Under the pieces are notes generated by a model that saw only the letters and a list, made by a program, of their open reading frames with translations, was not told the origin of the DNA and did not search any database. Shown in pieces: positions 10,321 through 20,621 of a DNA stretch of 64,000 nt; the stretch's first letter is position 1, and each line of letters opens with the position of its first letter. The stretch covers positions 18,970,001 to 19,034,000 of the forward strand of contig CM049308.1 in the NCBI GenBank assembly GCA_026874595.1, given 5' to 3'. Source of the DNA: Sipunculus nudus. Taxonomy: Eukaryota; Annelida; Sipuncula; Golfingiida; Sipunculidae. The translations under genes were made by a program, and so were the position numbers.

Positions 10321-10930
10321 ATGTTATTGAAATATATGAACGAGTAATAATAATAAAAGTATAATATATTGCATTTGTCTTCCTGACGAAGAAACAACTG
10401 AACGAGGCTCATAACCCAAATGGTTAATTGGATTTTTCTTATGATTATCTAGATAGTACAAAGGGTTGATTATATGGAAGAGAGAATGTTTATTTTCATA
10501 GAAGGTGTCCGTTAAACACGAATTTCGATACTCTTGGTTTATACTGTATGCGGGTGGATGGGGTAGGCAGGGCCTTAACACAGAGGGGGCGTGGTGCTGG
10601 TGCTCTGTTGGCTCGTTGCTAGGTGTTCTGGAGCTGGCTTTGGGTGGCGTCTTGGATCTCTTTGCGCTTGGCTTAGTATAGCATCTACAGATATCTGAGG
10701 GAGCCAATGCGAACTCCGGCTTGCTCAGCCCTGACTACACTTTTTTCTTCCGTTCGTTCGGTTTAGTCAATACTACCGTTCGGCTTTACCAAAACATACT
10801 ACAGTAATGAAAGCATTAAACTGTTCATTAAACGGGGAAAACAGAGCTATAGAAGTGGCCTTCAAGAAAAAAATGGTAAAATTGACAGGAATGATTATCA
10901 CATACAGGACTGTTTTTTATGATATTTTGT
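10321..10930. other. No convincing gene; possible retroelement 3' relic
   Basis: A 127-codon minus-strand frame (10324-10707) ends in a run of leucines encoded by an A/T repeat. The CTTCCTGACGAAGAAACAAC string near 10380 resembles the TGACGAAG motif common near the 3' ends of Penelope-like and related elements. I do not call a gene. Confidence 0.3.
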
Positions 10931-10974
10931 AAACAAATGTTTGATGTAAGGTAAGCTAGATCTAGAGGATGTGT

Positions 10975-10990
10975 GGTTCTGACGAGAACC
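10975..10990 (-). terminator. Histone-type 3' stem-loop, copy C
   Basis: The minus strand reads GGTTCTCGTCAGAACC, followed by ACACATCC. The hairpin starts 24 nt after the stop codon of copy C. The stem is identical to copies A and B while the loop differs (CGTC). No AATAAA or ATTAAA on the gene strand was found from 10,775 to 10,975. Confidence 0.55.
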
Positions 10991-11014
10991 ATTGGTGGTA
11001 CAAGACCAAGACAA

Positions 11015-11329
11015 TCAGTCCTCCATCCTGGCTGGTGAGAACTCACCGCCTACATGACTAGCAGCCATCTTGTGCTCCAACAGCATCAGAGCAGCAGCTT
11101 GCTGACTGGCACAGTGCTGGTACACTGACCACACTCCTTGGTACACTTGAAGCTGCATCTTGAGGCTGCGCATTACACACTTGTTTCCATGGTTTTGGGC
11201 TCGCTTGTAACGTCTGCGAAGGTCATTGACCCTTCCACACAGCACCTCTATCTGGTCACATGACCTGTTGAGCTTGTTTTCCAGCTTGTGGAGCTGTGAT
11301 CGGGGACACTTTCTGGTGATAAACTTCAT
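11015..11329 (-). CDS. Small basic helical protein, family copy C (intact)
   Basis: This is an intronless 104-codon gene, collinear with copy B from MKFITRKCPRSQLHKLE to the end SPARMED. I chose the ATG at 11329 because it is shared by all copies. The frame is open further upstream, but only through a TTG codon and across the predicted transcription start. Replacements against copy B are few (for example QNHGNK for QIHGNK, VYQGVW for VYQEVW, GGEFS for GGESS). No known family is recognised. The frame has been kept open over the whole length despite duplication and decay of neighbouring copies, and promoter and hairpin are intact. It is therefore probably expressed. The duplicated block around it extends to about 15,720. 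Confidence 0.75.
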   Translation of the reverse strand: MKFITRKCPRSQLHKLENKLNRSCDQIEVLCGRVNDLRRRYKRAQNHGNKCVMRSLKMQLQVYQGVWSVYQHCASQQAAALMLLEHKMAASHVGGEFSPARMED

Positions 11330-11358
11330 TTCTGTACTATTCTTGTGTGAGACTGACG

Positions 11359-11397
11359 AGAAAACTGAAGTTGAGCTATGATGTTGCAAGTTTTATC
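11359..11397 (-). promoter_or_regulatory. Core promoter of copy C (TATA + initiator)
   Basis: GGGATAAAAC (11390-11399 region) lies 29 bp upstream of the A of TCAGT (11366). The leader to the ATG is 36 nt, identical in geometry to copy B. Confidence 0.65.
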
Positions 11398-11399
11398 CC

Positions 11400-12345
11400 T
11401 GCTGTATCCGTTGACAGACAAATAAGCAGTTCTCCCCTACTCGACACCGTAAAGTGAGTAGTTCTTACTGAGCAGTTGTCGTCACGATTCACTGGATTTC
11501 GCTTCCTGTTGGTATTAGCTAATTATGACAGGGAATACACAGTGTCTATTATTGACACGGTTTATTAACGATACATCCAAAAGTAGCATATATGAAGAAG
11601 ATAGTTCAAAATTGACCACAAAAGAAACCTGGGAAACAAGAACTGTCTCCTCAAAATTGACCACAAAAGAAACCTGGGAAACAAGAACTGTCTCCATACA
11701 TGAGAAATAGCGTGGTTCATGTGAAATCTATATTTACTCTGTATTATATAATAAAGAAACTGTTGATACTTGTCCAAATGATACCAGTGATTGATCTGAT
11801 TTATTTTTTCAAAGTAAAATTTCAGGTTCATTTATAATTATTTATTTAATTTCTTATTGTTATTGGACTGTTAGAACTCACATTTACACATATATGCGCG
11901 CGCACACTTATATACACACACTTGGGCTTGGTATCGGTCTACCTGTTCAGGTACAATACGTATTATGATACACTTAATTCGATACCCGATATACGTTATA
12001 AAAGCTCTGAGGAAACAATTCTTCTTATTTTGTTAAAATACAGCATATCGATTATACTCTGCATTTAGGCTGGATATTAACTAAATGAAAATAAGTTAAA
12101 GCTAATAAAACAGTAAATAAAAGCACATGATTAAAAATCCATTTTGTATACCACGTCATGCCAAGCAGGCATATCTTGTTTAAGTTCTTATCTTGTTGAA
12201 ATCTTAACTGCAAAATAACATAAAAAAAAGTGGCTACGGCTTTTAAAGTATAATTAAGTTATACAATGTACTTGTATCCATAATCCATATTTGTTAAGAG
12301 TCGTTTTTCTTCGATACCATCAATACACTATGCAAAGCGTATCGG
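11400..12345. repeat. Duplicated upstream region of copy C
   Basis: No gene. It aligns with 1081-1987. It includes a perfect tandem duplication of 45 bp (11606-11650 and 11651-11695) that block 1 has only once, so the duplication is younger than the block duplication. Confidence 0.75.
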
Positions 12346-13329
12346 TAACCGTATCGACGTTGTGTTTCGAATCGTATCCATATATCGGTATACTGATACA
12401 GACCTAACACACACATACACCCCACACGAAAACATGCAGCGCATAGTTTTAATACAGGACTGTTCCAGGAGGGTGTATAAACAATGTTTTACTTTTTCTT
12501 TAATGTAAACTGAACGGTTGCTATAGAAACTCTTGTCATGACGATAATCTTAAAGTTAAAAAGGTTCTCTGCAATATATAAATACAAGTATTTCCCACAG
12601 TGGTGGATTTTTTAAAGATTTAGGAAATTACTGATTTAATATGTTTTATTTTTAAATCGATATTTCTTGGCCACTAAGCACTCAAAGCATTCCATTTTCA
12701 ACACGTGGAATTGTAATAGAATTTTATTAAGGCAAATTTCGAAACAGAATGTTATTTACGTATGTTCCCAAATAAAGCCGGTTGGACAGGCGAGTGGGAA
12801 AACGCTCGACACTCTCCGCTGGCGACCCGAGTTCAAATCCCGGCGTGGCTATGAGGATATGTTGTAGGTGCCTTCAACAGGTATGCTCAAATAAACGACT
12901 TTTTGGTGAAATACCTGCAGCCGATTGAAAAACATTATTGAATTCTTGACAATATCCACATGATAAAAAATATGTACATGTCTGGGTTGAATAACATTAA
13001 TTTGTAAAATAAAAAGGAAATACAGAAACAATGCTTACACAGACTGTTGAGATAGTTCTGAAACTTAAATAGAAGCCATAAATTTCTGACTAAAGTAAAA
13101 GATACTTGTATGAAATGCAGTTTTAATGCCCAATTAACGCCAGTGAGGCAAAACGTATCTCAGTTAATTTGCATATGTGCAGGTCTTTGAATCCCTCATT
13201 ATAATTTGCCGATGAGGGCGTGGTTAATGTGATAATGTTTCCCCGCTTATACTTGGAAGATTCAGGTCTAATACCACCTTTTAATGATAAACGGGTAAAT
13301 AGTAACTGATCTTTAACAGTGACTAATAA
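12346..13329. repeat. Duplicated block 3, distal part
   Basis: No gene. It aligns with 2766-3780 and carries the second copy of the tRNA-like segment (12773-12860). It ends at the target site of the hAT-like insertion. Confidence 0.75.
12773..12860 (+). repeat. tRNA-derived SINE-like segment, block 3
   Basis: Same sequence as 3226-3312 with few changes. The B-box-like part reads GAGTTCAAATCCCGG. It was duplicated with the block. Confidence 0.5.
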
Positions 13330-14275
13330 CAAGGAGTTTACAGGGATGGAGTATCAAGTGAGAGTCTGGCCGTGTCGGATGTTGCTGACGGGGGTCATAA
13401 AACTCGCTGCTCTAAGGCACAAAGAGATGCCGCTGATAAGCCCGGTGCTAATTGATACAGCGCGAGAGACCCCCCTTCGGCGTGACTTCGGAATTATTGT
13501 GACAAGGATGAGTAAGTTTCTCCCCAATTTTATCTCCGGTAGTATTTAATATAAATTTTTAAACAATCATAAGTTTGAACACCATATGTTCATATGTGTG
13601 GGAATGAACGCCTGAGCTATAGCTTGGCTGCGGTACATATGGGCGATAATACGAGAACAACGCCGTCAGTGACAGAGCGGACAATGGCTCGCTGTTATCC
13701 ATCAAAATGAAAGTCATCCGAGCATAAGCTAAAAATTTTTTTTTATCGTCGGAATACTATAATACATGGCCAATTATTAATATAAGTCAGAAGTGTGGGA
13801 ACTGATGGAATTTTTTATAATTCCGAAGTTATTCAGGGAAAGTAAGGTTTACACTTACCAGTCGTCCGTCATAAATCACGGCATAAGTTGATGTAGAGTG
13901 TCCGCATCTATCCAAAAATTGGTCAAGTGATTCCTCAACACGAGACCTCTCTAGATATATTTGTTGCGCATAATTCTTGACAAAACAAACCATTTGCGCA
14001 TTCATAATTCCGGTCAATGTTATTCCAGTGATTTACTTCTCAGTTACTGGATATATCGCTCTCCGCTTCAGCGAGCTACAGCGGACCGCAGAAGTAACAT
14101 CTAGCAGGCTCGCTTTATCAAAGGCCGTGCCGCCGCTGCGCCTGACACCGCAGCACAATAGGCGTACAATAGAGTTAATGGGCTTATCATGTCTTAATTG
14201 CAATTAGCGCACGACTGACACTCGCGACCTGGCAGGGCTTCTGACAGTTGTTACTCCAGTCCTGTAAACTCCTTG
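13330..14275. mobile_element. 946-bp hAT-like non-autonomous transposon
   Basis: The ends are inverted: CAAGGAGTTTACAGGGATGG at 13330 and the complement CAAGGAGTTTACAGGACTGG at the right end, about 28 of 32 bases matching. The termini fit the hAT consensus YARNG. CTAATAA occurs directly on both sides (13323-13329 and 14276-14282). The uninterrupted site is present in block 1 near 3770 (ACTAATAATTAAAG). hAT elements make 8-bp duplications; 7 bases match here, with one probably lost. No complete transposase is encoded. Confidence 0.8.
13859..14005 (-). other. Possible exon captured inside the hAT-like element
   Basis: On the minus strand an open frame contains QIYLERSRVEESLDQFLD and RCGHSTSTYAVIYDGRL. 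It runs directly into CTG|GTAAGT, a perfect splice donor (13853-13858). The composition looks like coding sequence and not like the flanking repeats. I do not recognise the protein. It may be a transposase exon or a captured host exon. Confidence 0.35.
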
Positions 14276-14845
14276 CTAATAATAAAAGATAACGACTTTT
14301 TTTGTTTGTTTTACGTTTAATACACTAGCGCCATCTGTTGATAGACAATAATAAATTCAATCACTGTACATTTCGAAATCCTAGCCCAAAACAGCAGGCC
14401 GTATTTACTGGATACTTCAGTTTCTTGTTGTAATGTAGCTACAGCTTATTGTTCGTTACTCAGACAGTCTTTGCTGATCCTGTCAACCGAGCATTATGGC
14501 ACATTGGTCATTTTCTCATTTGTGAAACTGATTTATAAATTTATAAATACTTCATTGATTAAAAATTACTGATTGTGTAATTGTTAAGGGAGTGTAGAGA
14601 TTTATTAATTTTCAAAACAAAATACGGAATATTTAAGTCACCCAAAGTTATAATTTTCAATCGACTACTAAGACCCTAAAACTGCATCCTAAAGATGTAG
14701 AAACTTCATAATGATAAACATGTTTTACATGAAGTGATAAAGGTGCTTTCCTTTTTATAGGGAAGCGATGCTTATTTTATTTATTCATTTTATGCGGGTC
14801 GTTTTTCAGTAAATGAGCACTAAGTCGGCATGTGTTAATTATCAA
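14276..14845. repeat. Duplicated block 3, continuation
   Basis: No gene. It aligns with 3790-4390 (GATAACGACTTTTTT, AACAGCAGGCCGTAT, GAGCATTATGGCACATTGG). Confidence 0.75.
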
Positions 14846-15490
14846 TTTTTGGCACAACTGACTGAAATTCATCTAAGCTATAGCGATCATGCTTTGTCCG
14901 TCGTCTGTCTGTATACGTCTGTCCGTCTGTCTGTCCGTCCGTCTATCAGTTAAAAGGGCACAAATCGTAATCGTTGGATCTCGAAACTTACAAAAGCTTC
15001 AAAATCTGAATAACTAATACATTGATTGCCATGATTCTTTCCATACAATCATATTGATCATTGAGTGTTTCATCATTTCCCGAAGACTGGTGGGGGCCAC
15101 CTGTAGATATTACGCATTTTTTCTCTATTTTTTATACCTTCAGATGAAACAGTTCGTCCGTTAACAAGGCACAGATCGTAACGAATAAACCTAGAAACTT
15201 CTAACTGTACATCCAGGGAGGTCCTAAGCCAACCTCCTTGGAAACCTGAAATTAGGTCATAGTGACCTATATTTCGCAAACCATAGGCTGAAAGCATGAT
15301 TTTGTGCACCCAGTCAGTCAGATAGGGCACTCATTATATCCGCTAAGTCTAGAGTCTTCTTACGTTACACCCATGGAGGTCCATTAAAAATCATCTTTGG
15401 AACTTGAAATTAGGTCACTGTGATCTATATTGTTTGAGCTATTAGGCTTTAAGTACCCCAAGAATTATTAAACTTTTTATACAAAAGCTC
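14846..15490 (+). repeat. AGCTCAGCTGA / GTCCGTC dispersed repeat, copy 2
   Basis: Duplicate of 4396-5130 with the same order of words: GTCCGTCTGTCTGTCCGTCC, GGGCACAAATCGTAATCGTTGGA and GGAAACCTGAAATTAGGTCA. No gene. Confidence 0.65.
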
Positions 15491-15578
15491 CAGTATCTGA
15501 ATACCTAATACTTTATTTATAATTTACCACATCTTGTTGCGGACCAGCTTCTATACACCTCAGTAGAAAAGCATAAAT

Positions 15579-15628
15579 TCCAGCTTGTGGAGCTGTGAGC
15601 GGGGACACTTGCTGATGATAGACTTCAT
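15579..15628 (-). pseudogene. 5' fragment of the gene family (relic E)
   Basis: The ATG at 15628 starts MKSIISKCPRSQLHKLE. The frame then crosses the same breakpoint as relic D (FMLFY, stop). The promoter (TATA at about 15,693-15,700) is present, but a small insertion lengthens its spacing to the initiator to 33 bp. Confidence 0.7.
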
Positions 15629-15761
15629 TTCTGTTCCACTCTTGTGTGAGACTGACGAGAAAACTGAAGTTGAGGCATGATGCTGCATGCAGATTTTATC
15701 CCTGCTGTATCCATATGACAGTGACGCTTGAGTAATTTTATTTTAGTATCTAGCTTTCTAT

Positions 15762-16012
15762 AGTAATCACACTTAGTTTTCCTTATTTGATTAACGACGG
15801 CGTTTCGAATCCGTCTGAACAGTGCCCAGTGTTCCGCGCTATTTGTCGGTTTCGCTCTAGCATGATATCGGTTACGTTTCCTTATGTGACATCTTAAGTC
15901 ACAGGTGAACCATGGTTTATCAGATGGTCGAATAGTAACATCCTTACATGGAATATTCTTACTTATTGCATTGTTGAATTGTTTTCTCTGATCTATATCC
16001 CACTTCCCTTTT
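15762..16012 (-). mobile_element. LINE ORF2 relic (endonuclease-RT linker)
   Basis: On the minus strand a frame of about 80 codons stays open. It contains KPWFTCDLRCHIRKRNRYH and HWALFRRIRNAVVNQIRK. This pattern (KPWxT...LRxxIRKRNRxxxxAK...HWxxFRRxRNxVxxxIRK) is characteristic of the region between the endonuclease and reverse transcriptase of Jockey/CR1-type non-LTR retrotransposons. The catalytic domains on both sides are absent. Confidence 0.8.
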
Positions 16013-16984
16013 CTTTAGCCTTCCAAACATACAAAATGTTTCCTTAGATCGAGGGATATTTATAATATACCAAATTAAATTGAATTATACAAAATGCCGT
16101 TTCCACATTACTTTTTGCGGTTCCCGAATTCTCTCTCTCTCTCTCTCAATTATTTCACAACAATTTATAGTATCCAAAAATACAGAACTGATTAAAACAT
16201 GGCCAACTTTTATAGAGCAATCTCACTGACACTTGCTTGAGATGTTTATGTAAGACTGGATATTCTAAAATGTTTAACATGTTAAAAATGGTAAAAAATG
16301 TAAAAGCAATAAAACAGTAAACAGGGTTTTTTTAATGTTAAAATATTTTAAAAGCCTTTTAAAACAACAGTACCAGCCAATTGTTACTTTAGAATATTTT
16401 ACGTCGCTTTAGGCATGTCTTGATGATGACGTCATTACAACGATAGGCCGTACATGATTTGCACAGCCATGTTAGAGAATTTCATATTACAGCCGATCAG
16501 AACTTAAGTTTTAACAAGTACTTGTATGTACCAATACAACCCTGCAACCCTGTAAAACATATCTATGTAATATTATATTTCTATTAGAACTATATAATAG
16601 TGATCTTTTCGCCTAAAATAATTCTATCTTCTGTTAGTGTTTAAATTTCACATGCGAATGCTTACAAAATATTACTTATTCAATAAAGCCCTATCCACAA
16701 AGACATCCGTGTGTATGTAATTGACCTTGACACAATTCTTTTCAAGCACACTTGAAAAAACTACATTGTCCTCTTCACTACATTTATACCTACGCCATTG
16801 GTGTATTTAGAAGCCCCGGTGCATTGTGGAAGTCAGATTTTGACTCCAACAATCCCTAAACAGCAGAGTCGTACTCACAAGAATCGGAGTCTGCGCCGTG
16901 TGAAATTTTGTATCGGGTCATAGCGATATATTTATCTAGCCTTAACAAATAATAAAAAATACAGGATCTAGATATAACCACTTA
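16013..16984. other. No gene seen
   Basis: AT-rich, with a short CT run at 16132-16147. There is no coding frame of note and no clear repeat beyond simple composition. Confidence 0.5.
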
Positions 16985-17115
16985 CCCTGAAATTTCTTGG
17001 TCAATTCAGCTATACACTTTCTGTTCCATAGTTTATCACGCTTTTGAAGTCTGCGAAGGGTCACTGACCTTTAAAACAACTGTTGTCTGGTCACATCACC
17101 TGTTCAGTCTTGTAG
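16985..17115 (-). pseudogene. Diverged internal fragment of the gene family (relic F)
   Basis: The plus-strand words GTTCCATAGTTTATCACGC, GAAGTCTGCGAAGGGTCACTG and TCTGGTCACATCACCTGTTC match the middle of copies A to C. The frame is broken. It is the most diverged copy of the array and so probably the oldest. Confidence 0.65.
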
Positions 17116-17335
17116 ATTTCAGGACCAGGCAATATTGAACAATTTATGTATTTTACTCGTGTGGGACAACAGTCATTCGAATCCCTGTTTCAGGGGGAAA
17201 TGGGAAGAAACAGAGCGTATTACAATTCTAAAGTGGTACGTGATATCTCCGTACGTAAGGCACATCTATATACTAATATAGTGCACAGTTTCGTCAATTT
17301 CTTGATAAAAACACAACCACAAATAGGGATTCGAG
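17116..17335. mobile_element. Insertion splitting relic F from its promoter
   Basis: This segment lies between the internal fragment (to 17115) and the promoter relic (from 17341) and has no counterpart in copies A to C. No terminal repeats were identified. Confidence 0.35.
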
Positions 17336-17340
17336 CGACT

Positions 17341-17570
17341 GTGGTGAGACTGATGAGAAAATTGATGTTGAGCCATGATGCTGCGGGTTTTATGCCTGCT
17401 GTATCCTTGTGACAGATCTTCAGTGACATGATTTTGATGTGAGGAATGTCAGTGAGTAGTTCTCCCCTGATCCTTATTTTCCACACTGAGTAACCACGGA
17501 GAGAGTGAGCAGTTAATAGTGAGAACTTGTCTGCATGCTCAACTGGCCTCTGAGGGTTCTTCATATGGGC
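17341..17570 (-). promoter_or_regulatory. Promoter and upstream relic of copy F
   Basis: This matches the 5' region of copies A to C: GAGACTGATGAGAAAATTGATGTTGAG, GGGTTTTAT (TATA), GTGAGTAGTTCTCCCCTGA. The initiator is mutated (TCAATTTTC). This copy marks the right-hand end of the array. Confidence 0.6.
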
Positions 17571-18700
17571 TCTGTAAGTAAGCGTAGCATAATACTTGAG
17601 GTAGCAATCCTAGCCAAAAAGAATGTATATGAAATCAAGCTTAAAGTTGTTTTAAATTCATGTGAGACCCTAAAAAGAAAAAAAAAATGTTTTCAACTGG
17701 TACATTTTTTTTTTTCATTTTCATTAATTTGAACATTTTTGGAAATTTTTTTAATTTGATAATACAAACTGCTTTAAACATTCTTAATGGGGTCTAATAT
17801 AAATTAAAAACCACTTTTGGATAAAGTTCATCTGAATGGGGTTGGCCAGGGATTCTACTTTAACGGCAAACGATTATCTCAGGCTCTAAATATTATCAAA
17901 AATATATATGTATACTGTTTGGCAAAACGTAATATGTTTCATAGTTATACGTTAAGTCAGATGTTTATGCTGTGTACTTACTAGCCGTATAGCACAGGTC
18001 TCCAGAGGTTTAATAATTTGGGGCCAGAGTACAAGCACTGGGTTAAGTAATAAAACAGACAAGCATTATGTACAGACGCAGTTTTCAGCGGACCCTCATG
18101 ATCAGCACAGAAGAAATCCCTCAAATTACGCAGACGGCTTCTTTCATACAACCTATCTATCTAGCTATCTGTTACTCTGAGTACACACCTTTCGGGAGGT
18201 AAGTAACATACAGTTGAATTTTGAGTTTATCTGAATGTATACTTGTTTACAGATGTTGGCTGCCTTTCTTATTTCACTGATTTCAAGTAAATTAACGAAG
18301 TAAAAACTGATAGACAATTTTAAAGAGGCCCAATACTTATATTCGGTTGTTTCCATAGCGTTTCTTTATATATATCCATGTCATTTTGGTCACCCAAACC
18401 AACTTCAGCCATATTAGAGGAGATCAGTTTAAAAACATATGCGCGTATATCTGTAAATTCAACTGCGTTTGCAACTGTGTAAAACCCATATATCCATTAA
18501 TGCATATGTTTATGTTCGTATCCGTGAATCGAGAGATTCCAGACAAAGTGTCGTCAGCCCAACGTTATTATTATTATTATTTTAATTTTTTTGCGGGGGT
18601 AAGGGGGGGGTCCATCAGATCCAGAAGGTAACTTGTACCACCCTAACCATAAGCAGATTCATCATAAATATAAACACATAGGCCTACGCGCAAAAATACA
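17571..18700. other. No gene seen
   Basis: AT-rich sequence with an ATT run at 18566-18580 and a G-rich stretch at 18593-18612. The short open frames lack motifs. Confidence 0.5.
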
Positions 18701-19604
18701 CATACATGGAGTTTAAACTGTTAAAACTTGTACATGTATATTCCTTATTCTTTCCCTTCTTGATAGGGACCATAACTTCTTATATTATCGTTCAACCCTT
18801 AATAAAATGGCGTTGCCAGCCTTTAATTTTTATATCAATATCTTTTATTTGCATCAGCTGCTTTCTGTTAATGACATACAAGTCTTTATTATCTTGATGT
18901 TTAATTACCAGTCTATAGGGATATTAACGCCTGTGCATACACAATCCTCGAATCTTCGAGAAGAGGCACAGGATTACTGTTCAATACAACCCGAACACAA
19001 AATCTTCTAAGACACGTAAAAAAAGAATAAACAAATTCCATTTTTCGATTTGCTTACTCGTGCATTTGCTATTTGAACAACTAAGACTTGTTACTAAAGG
19101 GTAATTAATATATCTAGGGAAAATGTTTGGAAAAGCTATTATTAGTGAACACGTGTTCGGGGGTATACATAATTGAACATCCAGATGTACACGTGATCCT
19201 ATATTATGGGACGCAGATTATGGGTACATGTCGTATAACGCTTATTTCACATTTCATTCCGGAGTGTATATAATAAGTGAGTAGTCCTGTTTAACAAAAT
19301 TACCATAATACATTTAATTGTCTTATAATGCTTCTTACTGATGTCTTCTGTTTATTTAAATAACCATATTATGTATAGTGTTATATATTAATGTGTGTGC
19401 GTGTGTATGTGTATGTCTGCATCTATTTTAATACCGTGTGAGGCCTAAAAACGGAAGACGAAATTTTGTTACGCTCTTTTATAAATATTTTCAATGACAT
19501 TAGCGTTTCAATGGTGCATAACATGTACAAATGTATCGATTCGATAAGTATTTCAAAATGGTTTAAAACCATGCTTTTCAGGCTCACTGTTTGACACACT
19601 GAAG
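18701..19604. other. 5' flank of the GPCR gene; no separate gene
   Basis: The overlapping short frames at 18706-19010 are hydrophobic because of A/T composition and are not supported. No TATA box at a convincing distance from the GPCR ATG was identified. A GT-rich stretch lies at 19393-19418. Confidence 0.45.
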
Positions 19605-20621
19605 ATGGCCAATAGCACGGAAACATTCAAACTGACAAATTTCACGTCACCAGGGTCAACGAGAGGGATGGAAGATACAGGTATATACCCGGAAGTTGCG
19701 ACGGTTCTTTTGATCGTGGTGACCGCTATTGCAGTTTTAGGAGCCGTAGAAAACCTTGTGGCATTGACCATCCTTTTACGACATCATTCGGCGGTCATCT
19801 CGGAGCGTGGAGGTTTCACCATATCTCTCGCTGCTTCTGATTTTGTGCTGGTTTCCTGTCACGTGACACAGTACTTAGTCTATAGTCTACAGGCAGACTA
19901 TACTCAGGGTTTGAACTTTGCCCTGTTCTCAAAATTCATGATTATTCTGCAGTGGGGTAGCATCACGACTAGTATGTGGTCTCTGTATGCACTAGTGATG
20001 GATCGTTATTTAAGTATACAGTGCCCAACTGATCACGAACGACGGATACCCAAGTCTAGGATACCCCTGATATGTGTTCTCATATGGCTGCTGTCTTATT
20101 CCTTGAACTCGCTGTATATAATCGTCATGAAACCGATTATATACATATTTGTGACAATAGCTGTGCGAATCCATCCGGCAATAGGTACAAACATTATGTG
20201 CTTACTATTCCACTGTTTCCTCAGAAGGAGACTGTTACGTCATAGGCCTGGACGAAGTGTGACACAAGAAGGGATGACGTCATGGTCGACACGTCTTCTC
20301 GACGTCAAAAAGTCTTTGGTGATGTTTAGTGTCACGTGTTCGCTGCAGCTGTTTGGGGCAATCGCCTGCACGACGGCTCAGGTACTACACATGGCTAAAT
20401 GTGGTATTGCGTGCCCCCTTGCACCGGAAAATGATTTAATGTTTATTGTTCAAGATATTGCGGTTACCGCCATTTTTCTATCAGTCGCTCTAAATCCATG
20501 GATTCACACGTTTCGTCAGAGAGAACTCCTCGGGCCTTGTTGCCTTCATTATCGCTCAGATAACCGATCATACTCATCCATGATGAGAAGTCCTGCCGAC
20601 AGTGATTCATCGGCAGACTAA
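19605..20621 (+). CDS. Orphan rhodopsin-class (class A) GPCR, intronless
   Basis: 338 residues. The short N-terminus carries two N-glycosylation sequons (N3-S-T and N12-F-T). Predicted helices: TM1 about 30-58 with the conserved Asn at 50; TM2 70-95 with LAASD (Asp79); TM3 104-136 ending in DRY at 133-135; TM4 152-174 with Trp161. TM5 lies near 177-205, TM6 232-262, and TM7 276-301 with NPWIH in place of NPxxY. Helix 8 and a Cys312-Cys313 pair, possibly palmitoylated, follow, then a Ser/Asp-rich tail. Two oddities stand out. TM3 lacks the usual first-turn cysteine, and TM4 and TM5 are joined by almost no extracellular loop 2, so the canonical disulfide cannot form. TM6 lacks CWxP. The ligand cannot be guessed. 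The frame is clean, which favours a functional lineage-specific receptor, but an in-frame deletion is possible. Confidence 0.85.
   Translation: MANSTETFKLTNFTSPGSTRGMEDTGIYPEVATVLLIVVTAIAVLGAVENLVALTILLRHHSAVISERGGFTISLAASDFVLVSCHVTQYLVYSLQADYTQGLNFALFSKFMIILQWGSITTSMWSLYALVMDRYLSIQCPTDHERRIPKSRIPLICVLIWLLSYSLNSLYIIVMKPIIYIFVTIAVRIHPAIGTNIMCLLFHCFLRRRLLRHRPGRSVTQEGMTSWSTRLLDVKKSLVMFSVTCSLQLFGAIACTTAQVLHMAKCGIACPLAPENDLMFIVQDIAVTAIFLSVALNPWIHTFRQRELLGPCCLHYRSDNRSYSSMMRSPADSDSSAD

Noticed and set aside
10324-10707. 127-codon minus-strand protein
   Set aside because: The C-terminal leucine run comes from an A/T simple repeat, and the N-terminal part shows no recognisable motif.
11330-11389. N-terminal extension of copy C (20 residues)
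   Set aside because: It would start at TTG upstream of the predicted transcription start; the other copies share only the ATG at the MKF/MKS position.
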